Shown here in pieces: positions 1 to 6,017 of a stretch of DNA of 12,067 nucleotides. Numbering within the stretch: the stretch's first letter is position 1; each line of letters opens with the position of its first letter. The stretch lies in the NCBI GenBank assembly GCA_023389175.1, contig JAEWEW010000039.1, positions 1 to 12,067 of the forward strand, given 5' to 3'. Made by a program: the position numbers and the translations under genes. The notes beneath the pieces were generated by a model. It saw only the letters and a list, made by a program, of their open reading frames with translations, was not told the DNA's origin and made no database searches. The stretch is from Pseudomonadota bacterium (GTDB taxonomy: Bacteria; Pseudomonadota; Gammaproteobacteria; Burkholderiales; Burkholderiaceae_E).

Positions 1-1046
1 TCCTTGGTGCTGGCGATCGCATCGCGCAGTGCGCGGCGGAACTCCGCAGAGCCCGGCTCGCCCTTGCCGCCTGCCCGCTTGACCGCATCCAGGAACACCT
101 GGTAGCCGTCGAACGAGTAGGCCGAGAAGGCATCGCTGGTCGGCGCGTTGTGCAGCTTCTGGAAGGCCGCGCGGAACTCGAGGCCGATCTTCCTGGTGGG
201 ATGGTCCTGCGGCAGTTGCTCGGCCACGATGATCGGGCCGGTGGGCATCAGCGCGCCCTCGCCCGCTGCGCCGACCACGCGCACGAAGTCCGCGTTGATG
301 AGGCCGTGCTGGCCGTAGAGGCCGCCCTTGAAGCCACGCTCGGTCAGGGCGAGGAAGGGCAGCGCGCCGGGCGTGCCGGCGCCGCCGGTCATCACCGCGT
401 CCGGCTTCATCGCGAGCAGCCGCAGCACCTGCCCGGTCACCGAGGAGTCCGCGCGCGCATAGCGCTCGTTGCCGAGCACCTTGATGCCGGCGCCCGGCGC
501 GGCCTTCATCAGCGCGTTGTAGACCAGGTCGCCCCAGGCGTCGGAGAAGCCGATGTAGCCGACCGCCTTGACGCCGTTGCGCTGCATGCGCTGGACCACG
601 GCGTCGACCATCAGCTGGGTGGGCTGCGCCACCGTGTAGAACCACGGGTTCTCCTTGGGATCGAGCACGATCGGTGTCAGGCCGATCATCGGCGTCCCGG
701 AGTCCTTCGCGACCTGCGCCATGGCGATCGCCGCCGGCACGCCGGAGGTGCCCATCAGCACGTCGGCCTTCTCCTCCTCGACCAGCTTGCGGGCATTGCG
801 GCCCGCGGCGGTGGGATCGGACCCGTCGTCCAGCACCACCAGGCGGACCTTGCGGCCGGCCACCTGGGGCGTGTGGGCGATGGCCGCCTCCATGCCGCGC
901 GCATACGGCACGCCCAGGGATGCGTTCGGCCCGGACAGGGAGACGCTCAGCCCCACGGTGAAATCCGCGGCGAGCGCGCCGGCTGTGCCGGTCGCCAGCG
1001 CTGCAGCGAGCGCGGTACGGGCCAGGCCCTTCTTCACGATGCTCAT
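1..1046 (-). CDS. LivK-like periplasmic substrate-binding protein of an ABC transporter (3' end cut by window edge)
   Basis: Periplasmic binding protein (type 1 fold) of the branched-chain amino acid/aromatic acid uptake class, which delivers a ligand to an ABC permease. The 348 complete codons start MSIVKKGLAR and carry a signal peptide with a likely cleavage after ALA at residue 26. The mature part opens with the family hallmark SLSGP near residue 35, and VGYIGFSDAWGD marks the hinge region. It is clearly paralogous to the binding protein at 2995-4158, about half identical by eye, with shared blocks such as NERYARADSSVTGQVL. By comparison about 38 C-terminal residues lie beyond base 1. The ATG at 1046 is preceded by a strong GGAGGAG (1061-1055) with 8-nt spacing. 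It lies 96 bp downstream of the second dioxygenase beta gene. Ligand unknown; an aromatic or alicyclic acid is inferred from the neighbours. Confidence 0.93.
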   Translation of the reverse strand, partial: MSIVKKGLARTALAAALATGTAGALAADFTVGLSVSLSGPNASLGVPYARGMEAAIAHTPQVAGRKVRLVVLDDGSDPTAAGRNARKLVEEEKADVLMGTSGVPAAIAMAQVAKDSGTPMIGLTPIVLDPKENPWFYTVAQPTQLMVDAVVQRMQRNGVKAVGYIGFSDAWGDLVYNALMKAAPGAGIKVLGNERYARADSSVTGQVLRLLAMKPDAVMTGGAGTPGALPFLALTERGFKGGLYGQHGLINADFVRVVGAAGEGALMPTGPIIVAEQLPQDHPTRKIGLEFRAAFQKLHNAPTSDAFSAYSFDGYQVFLDAVKRAGGKGEPGSAEFRRALRDAIASTK

Positions 1047-1069
1047 GTCGACTTCTCCTCCGGGATGCG

Positions 1070-1088
1070 CGCCGCCTTCCTGGCGGCG
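1070..1088 (-). promoter_or_regulatory. Small hairpin in the leader of the first binding-protein gene
   Basis: A perfect 7-bp GC stem (CGCCGCC / GGCGGCG) with a 5-nt loop lies 9 nt upstream of the GGAGGAG ribosome binding site. It has no T-tract. It could be a weak attenuator or an RNA-stability element that lets the binding protein be expressed at a different level from the oxygenase genes. In DNA this GC-rich, such a stem may also occur by chance. Confidence 0.25.
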
Positions 1089-1142
1089 GTTGATGGGTCG
1101 GGTCGGTGACGCACGGCCGCCCGGGCATGCGGCTCGGTCATC

Positions 1143-1658
1143 CTAGATGAACAGCTGTATCGCGGGCAGCGGGCGACCGGCACCGAGCAGGTCCACGCGC
1201 TTCAGGCGGATGCGCCAGCCGCCATCACCGTGGACCAGCTCGTGGCGGCACGCGCCGGCGAGCAGCTGCTGCTCCTCGCCACGGCACTCCACATAGACGA
1301 ACGGCGTGCGCAGCCGGGCGACCGCCCCGTCGGCCTCGCGGGCGACCGCCTCCACCTGCGGCTGCTGCAGCACATGCTGGCATTCGCTGCGAGGATGCTG
1401 CGAATGCGCGCGCGGATCCTTCAGGCGATCCACCCGCAGCTGCAGCAGCAGTCGATCCTCGTAGGCAATCGAGTTGTGCGACACCGGGTCGGCCTGGCGG
1501 GCGCCGAGCAGCGGCACCCAGTAGCGCCCGTCCGGCGTGAAGAGCGCGAGCCAGTCGTCGAAGCGCCCGGCATCGAGCAGCGCCGCCTCGGTCACCACCA
1601 GCTCGCGCGCCTGCGCGAGCAGCTCCGCCGGCAGCGCGGCATCCCGGGCGGGGATCAA
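1143..1658 (-). CDS. Ring-hydroxylating dioxygenase, beta (small) subunit, second copy
   Basis: Small subunit of a Rieske non-heme iron oxygenase (SnoaL/NTF2-like fold). It forms the structural half of an alpha3beta3 terminal oxygenase with the alpha subunit encoded just upstream. The protein is 171 aa, normal for the family. Conserved blocks shared with the other beta gene are LLDAxRxDxWxALFTxDGxYW, RLKxPRAxSQxPxSxCxH and the C-terminal QLFI. I chose the TTG at 1658: it overlaps the alpha TGA by 4 bp, has GAGG at 1669-1666 with 7-nt spacing, and gives an N-terminus matching the other beta subunit in length. A GTG at 1685 would add 9 residues but has no visible ribosome binding site. No catalytic residues are expected in this subunit. 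Confidence 0.9.
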   Translation of the reverse strand: MIPARDAALPAELLAQARELVVTEAALLDAGRFDDWLALFTPDGRYWVPLLGARQADPVSHNSIAYEDRLLLQLRVDRLKDPRAHSQHPRSECQHVLQQPQVEAVAREADGAVARLRTPFVYVECRGEEQQLLAGACRHELVHGDGGWRIRLKRVDLLGAGRPLPAIQLFI

Positions 1659-2977
1659 TGCACAGCCTCGTCGGGCAGCATCCACGCGAGCCAGGCGCGG
1701 AACTGGTTGCGCATCAGCAGCTCGTTGGTGCCGTTGGTCGTGACCGTGCCTCGCCCGAGCTCGGCCGGATCGAAGTTCCGGTGCAGGCTGATCCAGTCGT
1801 TGCCGTCGGCGCGCAGCCCGCGCTGGATGCTCTCGAAGAGATGCACGTCGTCATGAGCCACGACCGACATCGGCGAGAACACCAGCCGGTTGTAGCTCAT
1901 GGCACGATCCAGCAGCAGGTCCGGCGCGCCTACCGGGCGCAGGCTCCAGGCCTCCACCAGCGTCCGGTCCACCGCAAGCGGACGGATCACCCTGATCGCC
2001 TGCGGCGAGCCCTTCACCGCGAGGCTGGGAAAGAGCACCGCGTTCTGCGGCGAGCGGTGCAGCACGTCGGCGGCACGCTCGGCCCCGTGCGCCGCGCGCA
2101 TGGCCTCCTCGTAGCCCGGCGGCTGCCCGTAGCCCGAGTGGATGCTGAAGTTCGTGCCGAGCACGCTGTGGCCATTGGGAAGGACGCGGCCGCCCATCCC
2201 GTCGAAGAAGTCGTAGGAGGAGCCGAAGGGAAGGATCTGCTCCATCGCCATCGGCTTCGGCTCGGCGGGCGCATGCCCCTGCCAGAGCGCACCGGCAGCG
2301 CGGGTCGCCGACTCGTGCGTGGACGGCGGATGCACCGTGTCGTTGATGTTCTCGAGATAGATCTTCCAGTTGCAGGGGATGACGTTGCGCAGCACCCCGC
2401 CGGCCACCTCCAGCCGCCCCTCGGGCGATCGGTCCGACAGGTCGTCGAGCGCGCCCAGGATGCCGCCGAAGTAGTCCTCGAATGCCGGTCCCTGTTCGGC
2501 AAGCCGGACGAAGACGAAGTCGCGATGCACGGCCACGCGCGCGACGCTCGCCATGCCGCGGCCCGCCTCGCACTGCGCGAGGCCGGTGCCGTCGTAGCCC
2601 GCGCGCAGCGGCATCGCGAGCAGGCTGCCGTCGAGGCGGTAGGTCCACGCGTGATACGGGCAGCGGAAGAACTTGCCGGTGTTGCCCGCCTCGTCGCTCA
2701 CCAGCTGCGTGCCCTTGTGGGCGCAGCGGTTGTAGAGCACCCGCACCGATCCGTCGGGCTGGCGCACCATGACGAGCGGCCGGCCGGCGAGCTCGGCGCG
2801 GACATAGTCGCCCGGGTTCGGCACCTGGCTCGCGTGGCCGACGAAGTTCCAGGTCCGGGTGAAGAACCGCTCGCGCTCGAGCCGGAACAGCTCCTCGCTC
2901 AGATAGAGATCGCGGTGGACGCAATCGTCGCGCACCAGCGCCCGGATCGCGTCGGGCCGGTCGCGATAGCCGCTCAC
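1655..2977 (-). CDS. Aromatic ring-hydroxylating dioxygenase, alpha (large) subunit, second copy
   Basis: Catalytic subunit of a Rieske non-heme iron oxygenase, 440 aa. The N-terminal Rieske domain has the 2Fe-2S ligands C85, H87, C106 and H109 (CAH ... CPYH). The C-terminal catalytic domain has the D-x2-H-x4-H iron motif (D213, H216, H221) and the distal carboxylate in HDD (376-377). It aligns without gaps to the other alpha subunit in the window over about 430 residues, at about 57% identity by hand count. The start is the GTG at 2977 (VSGYRDRPDA): it aligns with the ATG of the paralogue (MTTYRGNPEA). The frame stays open further upstream, but that part is a shadow of the binding-protein gene. 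It lies 17 nt after the binding-protein stop and overlaps the beta gene. The substrate cannot be assigned, and no ferredoxin or reductase is nearby. Confidence 0.94.
   Translation of the reverse strand: MSGYRDRPDAIRALVRDDCVHRDLYLSEELFRLERERFFTRTWNFVGHASQVPNPGDYVRAELAGRPLVMVRQPDGSVRVLYNRCAHKGTQLVSDEAGNTGKFFRCPYHAWTYRLDGSLLAMPLRAGYDGTGLAQCEAGRGMASVARVAVHRDFVFVRLAEQGPAFEDYFGGILGALDDLSDRSPEGRLEVAGGVLRNVIPCNWKIYLENINDTVHPPSTHESATRAAGALWQGHAPAEPKPMAMEQILPFGSSYDFFDGMGGRVLPNGHSVLGTNFSIHSGYGQPPGYEEAMRAAHGAERAADVLHRSPQNAVLFPSLAVKGSPQAIRVIRPLAVDRTLVEAWSLRPVGAPDLLLDRAMSYNRLVFSPMSVVAHDDVHLFESIQRGLRADGNDWISLHRNFDPAELGRGTVTTNGTNELLMRNQFRAWLAWMLPDEAVH
1656..1669 (-). promoter_or_regulatory. Ribosome binding site deciding a TTG start
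   Basis: GAGG at 1669-1666, inside the last codons of the alpha gene, sits 7 nt before the TTG at 1658-1656. That TTG shares bases with the alpha stop codon TGA (1657-1655). The layout is typical of translational coupling and supports the TTG over the upstream GTG at 1685. Confidence 0.55.
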
Positions 2978-2994
2978 CGCGCGTTCCGAGGCGC

Positions 2995-4158
2995 TTACTG
3001 CACCAGCTTCCACTCGCCCTTCTCCAGGCGGACCATCACCCGGGAGCGCTCGTCGGAGCCGTAGCGGCTGTCGGGGCGGAAGTTGTAGACGCTGTGCGTG
3101 CCCACCAGCTCCTTCGTGCCGACGATGGCATCGCGCAGGGCCACCCGGAACTCCGGCGTGCCGGGCTGGGCCCCGGCTGCCAGCGCCCGCTTCGCGCCGT
3201 CGAGGAAGACCAGCCACGCGTCGAACGAATAGGCGGAGAAGGCATCCGTCGGATAGGCACCGTTCGCCTTCTTGTAGGCTTCGCGGAACTGCATCGACAC
3301 CTTGCGGATCGGGTTGCTTTCCGGGAGCTGATCGCCCACCACCACCGGGCCGGTCGGCGCGAGCAGGCCCTCCACCGACTTGCCGCCCACCCGGACGAAG
3401 TCCGGATTGATCAGGGCGTGCATGCCGTAGAGCTTGCCCTTGTAGCCGCGATCGGCGAGCGCCAGGTAAGGCAGCGCCCCGGGGGTGCCGGACGTGCCGG
3501 TGATCACCGCATCCGGACGCAACGAGACGATCTTCAGGACCTGCCCGGTCACCGAGGAATCCGCGCGGGCATAGCGCTCGTTGGAGACGACCTTCATACC
3601 GAGCGGCTCGGCGCCGGCCTTCAGCGCGTCGTAGACCAGATCTCCCCAGGCATCGGAGAAGCCGATGTAGCCGACTGTCTTCACGCCGGATTTCTTCATC
3701 TCCTCCAGCACCGCGCTCATCATGAGCGGCGCCGGCTGGGGCAGCGTCACCATCCAGGCGCCTTCCGGCCCGGGCAGGTTGGCATTGGCGATGGAGATCA
3801 GCGGGGTCTTCGTCTCGCGTGCGACCGCCGCGATCGCGAGCGCCCCCGGGGATCCGGCGGTGCCGATGACGACGTCGACCTTCTCCTCGTCGATCAGCTT
3901 CCGGGCATTGCGCGCGGCGGTCGACGGATCCGAAGCATCGTCGAGCTCGATCAGCTGGACCTTGCGGCCGTCCACGTCGGCGCGATGCGCGAGCGCGGCC
4001 TGCATGCCCTTGGCATACGGAATGCCGAGCGAGGAGACCGGTCCGGAGAGGGAGGTGATGAAGCCGACCTTCAGGTCGGCGGCATGGGCGCCGGCCGCGG
4101 CAAGCGCGGCGCAGCCGGCGACGACCGCGGTCGAGAGAATGCGGGAGAGCTGCTTCAT
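2995..4158 (-). CDS. LivK-like periplasmic substrate-binding protein of an ABC transporter (complete)
   Basis: Complete 387-aa type 1 periplasmic binding protein, the usual length for the LivK/aromatic-acid group. The signal peptide is MKQLSRILST plus a hydrophobic stretch, with probable cleavage after AHA at residue 26. VAGC at 13-16 also resembles a lipobox, so a lipoprotein cannot be excluded. SLSGP follows early in the mature protein, VGYIGFSDAWGD is in the middle, and the protein ends in a short charged strand (EKGEWKLVQ). The ATG at 4158 has AAGG at 7-nt spacing. The frame continues open far upstream, but that region is the SDR and hydrolase genes read in the wrong frame. The gene is separated from the upstream SDR by a hairpin and an AT-rich island, which suggests its own regulation. 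It is paralogous to the protein at 1-1046. No permease or ATPase gene is in the window. Confidence 0.95.
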   Translation of the reverse strand: MKQLSRILSTAVVAGCAALAAAGAHAADLKVGFITSLSGPVSSLGIPYAKGMQAALAHRADVDGRKVQLIELDDASDPSTAARNARKLIDEEKVDVVIGTAGSPGALAIAAVARETKTPLISIANANLPGPEGAWMVTLPQPAPLMMSAVLEEMKKSGVKTVGYIGFSDAWGDLVYDALKAGAEPLGMKVVSNERYARADSSVTGQVLKIVSLRPDAVITGTSGTPGALPYLALADRGYKGKLYGMHALINPDFVRVGGKSVEGLLAPTGPVVVGDQLPESNPIRKVSMQFREAYKKANGAYPTDAFSAYSFDAWLVFLDGAKRALAAGAQPGTPEFRVALRDAIVGTKELVGTHSVYNFRPDSRYGSDERSRVMVRLEKGEWKLVQ

Positions 4159-4174
4159 GGCTGGACCTTCACTG

Positions 4175-4194
4175 TTGAATTGTTTAATTGTCAA
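4175..4194 (-). promoter_or_regulatory. AT-rich island with a TTGACA box and an imperfect dyad upstream of the binding-protein gene
   Basis: On the minus strand TTGACA (4194-4189) matches the sigma-70 -35 consensus exactly. It opens an AT-rich stretch containing two AATT tetramers, bounded by TTGA and TCAA-like ends, so it forms an imperfect dyad (AATTCAA pairs with TTGA-AATT allowing a 2-nt insertion). At 17-nt spacing the -10 position reads TGAAGG, a poor match, so a promoter is not secure. An operator for a GntR- or IclR-type regulator is a possible reading. The composition stands out from the GC-rich surroundings. Confidence 0.35.
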
Positions 4195-4207
4195 TGATGC
4201 TAACGAC

Positions 4208-4232
4208 GCGGGCCTTGCCTGAAAAGGCCCGC
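4208..4232 (-). terminator. Hairpin between the SDR and the binding-protein gene
   Basis: A perfect 9-bp stem (GCGGGCCTT / AAGGCCCGC) with a 7-nt loop lies 24 nt after the SDR stop codon. It has no clear T-tract on the downstream side, so it is at best a weak intrinsic terminator. It may instead be an attenuator, or a 3'-end stabiliser separating the hydrolase-SDR message from the binding-protein and oxygenase genes. Confidence 0.45.
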
Positions 4233-4256
4233 CGCCTGCTCGCTGGTTGTCCGCAG

Positions 4257-5036
4257 TCAGAGCGCGAGGCTGCCGACGCTCGCGCCGCCGCAGACATACA
4301 GCACCTGGCCGGTCACGAAGCCGTTCTGGGGATCCACGAAGAAGCGCACGGCCCGCGCCACGTCCTGCGGCTCGCCGAGCCGCTTCACCGGAATGGATGC
4401 CGCCAGCCCGCGCTCGCGCTCGCTGCCGGCCGGTATCACGTCGTGGAACATGTCGGTGCTGCGGATCGGTCCCGGCGCGACCACGTTGACGGTGATCCCC
4501 TGCGGCGCCAACTCCAGCGCCCAGGTGCGCGCCATGCCGAGCATGCCGGCCTTGGTCGCCGAGTAGCTGGTGCGGGTGGCCAGACCGAGCGCCGCGCGCG
4601 AGGACAGCAGCACCACCCGGCCATAGCCGCGTGCCTGCATGCCGGGCAGCGTCGCCTGGACCAGCTGCACCGCGCAGCCGAGGTGCAGGTTGACCAGCGC
4701 ATCCAGGTCCGCGAGATCCACTTCCGGCAGCAGAGCGGCCCGGATCACGCCGGCGTTGTGGACGACGGTATCGACCGTGAACTCGCGGACGAGCCGGGCA
4801 GCCGCTTCGCCCGTCGCCTGCCGGTCCATCAGGTCCACTTCGATGCTGTGCAGCCGCGGATGGTCGATGTCGCAGCGCCGGCGGGCGAGCGACACCACCT
4901 CGAAGCCCTGCGCGAGCAGGTCCTCGCAGATGGCGCGGCCGATGCCGGTGCTGCCGCCGGTCACGACGGCGACGCCGCGATCCGACGGTTGCGACGACCG
5001 GGTTGCCGGCGCTGCGCCTGCGGACGCAGCGCTCAT
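4257..5036 (-). CDS. Short-chain dehydrogenase/reductase, canonical active site
   Basis: NAD(P)-dependent oxidoreductase of the classical SDR family, 259 aa. The Rossmann cofactor motif TGGSTGIG is at 26-33, HNAG at 93-96, the catalytic Ser at 145, and the YSATK active site gives Tyr158 and Lys162. PGP follows at 188-190. All catalytic residues are present, so it should be active, unlike the SDR domain at 6018-7271. The ATG at 5036 overlaps the hydrolase stop by 4 bp (ATGA), so the two are probably translationally coupled. Length and context (oxygenases in the same cluster) would fit a cis-dihydrodiol dehydrogenase of the BenD type or a 3-hydroxyacyl/alcohol dehydrogenase. The sequence alone does not decide which. 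Confidence 0.93.
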   Translation of the reverse strand: MSAASAGAAPATRSSQPSDRGVAVVTGGSTGIGRAICEDLLAQGFEVVSLARRRCDIDHPRLHSIEVDLMDRQATGEAAARLVREFTVDTVVHNAGVIRAALLPEVDLADLDALVNLHLGCAVQLVQATLPGMQARGYGRVVLLSSRAALGLATRTSYSATKAGMLGMARTWALELAPQGITVNVVAPGPIRSTDMFHDVIPAGSERERGLAASIPVKRLGEPQDVARAVRFFVDPQNGFVTGQVLYVCGGASVGSLAL

Positions 5037-5854
5037 GACGATGCCCCCACCAACGCCAGCACGCGCAGCGGGCTGCCGCTGCCCTTCTCGATCTTGAGCG
5101 GCGGACAGAGGAGCACGGCGCCAGCCGGTGGCAGCAGGTCGAGGTTGGCGAGGCACTGCAGTCCGTAGCGCCCGGCGCCGTGCATGAAGTAGTGGCAGGG
5201 ATACGGCGGGCGCAGGTGGAAGCCCTGCCCGGCATCCGTGCCGATCGCCTCGGAGCCGAAGCCGAGCACGTCGCGCTGCTCGATCAGGAAGCGGACCGCC
5301 TCGGCGCTCGGCCCCGGGGTGTGCTGCCCGGTCTCGTCGAAGTTCTGGTAGGCCTCCGGATCCTTGCGCTTGGACCAGTCGGTGCGCATCAGCACCCAGG
5401 CACCGCGCGGGATGCGGCCGTGGGCCGCCTCGTGGCGCTCGATGTCGGCCACGGTCATCAGGTAGTCCGGATCCGCCTCGGCCTGCGCGGAGCAGTCGAT
5501 GACATGGGCCGGCGCGACGAAATGGCCCACCGGGATGGTGTCGACCGAGTTGTTCGGCAGGTCGCGACCGGAGATCCAGTGGATCGGCGCGTCGAAGTGC
5601 GTGCCGGTGTGCTCGCCGCAGGAGAAATTGTTCCAGTACCAGCCGGGGCCGCGCTCGTCGTACTTCGAGACCTCCTCGATGCGGAACGGCCAGCACTGCC
5701 CCATCTCCGGCGGCAACGCGATCTGCGGGAACTCCGGCGTGAGGGTCTGGGTGAGGTCGACCACCCGGATCCGCCCGGTGGCAAGCGCCGCCACCAGCTG
5801 GCCGAGGAGGTCGGTGGCCGACAGCGCGGCGGGCCTTTCAAGTGTCGTCGTCAT
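5033..5854 (-). CDS. Cyclase/kynurenine formamidase-family metal-dependent hydrolase (PF04199)
   Basis: Metal-dependent hydrolase of the cyclase family, which contains kynurenine formamidase, isatin hydrolase and polyketide cyclase-like enzymes; members hydrolyse cyclic or linear amides and related bonds. The diagnostic H-T-G-T-H-F-D-A-P-I-H block is at residues 82-92, supplying metal ligands H82, H86, D88 and H92. The protein is 273 aa from the ATG at 5854, chosen because GGAG (5864-5861) lies 6 nt upstream. An ATG at 5866 (MEPDM) is in frame but has a weaker ribosome binding site. The gene is the first after the palindromic repeat and is coupled by a 4-bp overlap to the SDR. In this cluster it may open a lactam, lactone or formamide intermediate. 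An isatin-hydrolase-like role is one option, but the substrate is unknown. Confidence 0.9.
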   Translation of the reverse strand: MTTTLERPAALSATDLLGQLVAALATGRIRVVDLTQTLTPEFPQIALPPEMGQCWPFRIEEVSKYDERGPGWYWNNFSCGEHTGTHFDAPIHWISGRDLPNNSVDTIPVGHFVAPAHVIDCSAQAEADPDYLMTVADIERHEAAHGRIPRGAWVLMRTDWSKRKDPEAYQNFDETGQHTPGPSAEAVRFLIEQRDVLGFGSEAIGTDAGQGFHLRPPYPCHYFMHGAGRYGLQCLANLDLLPPAGAVLLCPPLKIEKGSGSPLRVLALVGASS

Positions 5855-5903
5855 GTCCGGCTCCATGTCAGTTATCCACGGCATTGGGGGCGCCACCCGA
5901 CGC

Positions 5904-6014
5904 ATGAAACGAACCAAGCCAGCGGCCGGCGCGGAACGGGCTTGGCCCGGCCGCTGCCGGCGCCCCCCTTCTCAAGGGGGGTAGGGCCGAAGGCCCAAGG
6001 GGGGTTGGTTTCAT
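5904..6014. repeat. Palindromic intergenic element with imperfect terminal inverted repeats
   Basis: This fills most of the 163-bp gap between the hydrolase and the DUF35-SDR gene. Its ends are 12-nt inverted repeats with one mismatch: ATGAAACGAACC at 5904-5915 and GGTTGGTTTCAT at 6003-6014. Inside are three stems: a 9-bp stem (5921-5929 with 5947-5955, 17-nt loop), an 8-bp CCCCCCTT/AAGGGGGG stem with a 3-nt loop (5963-5981), and a 5-bp GGGCC/GGCCC stem with a GAA loop (5984-5996). AAGGGGGG recurs at 5997-6004, and CCAAGCC at 5914-5920 could pair instead with GGCTTGG at 5939-5945. It starts 3 nt past the stop codon of the upstream gene. It resembles a REP- or MITE-like element and encodes nothing. 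Confidence 0.65.
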
Positions 6015-6017
6015 TTT

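Noticed and set aside
2978..3217. N-terminal extension of the second alpha subunit to 3217
   Set aside because: It overlaps the binding-protein coding region in another frame. The GTG at 2977 aligns with the start of the paralogous alpha subunit.
4166..4194. A full sigma-70 promoter for the binding-protein gene
   Set aside because: The -35 box is perfect, but the hexamer at the right distance is TGAAGG and lies over the ribosome binding site, so a complete promoter is not supported.
2995..5235. A 746-aa minus-strand frame joining an N-terminal part to the binding protein
   Set aside because: The part above 4158 is the SDR and hydrolase region read in the wrong frame. The binding protein has its own ribosome binding site and signal peptide at 4158.
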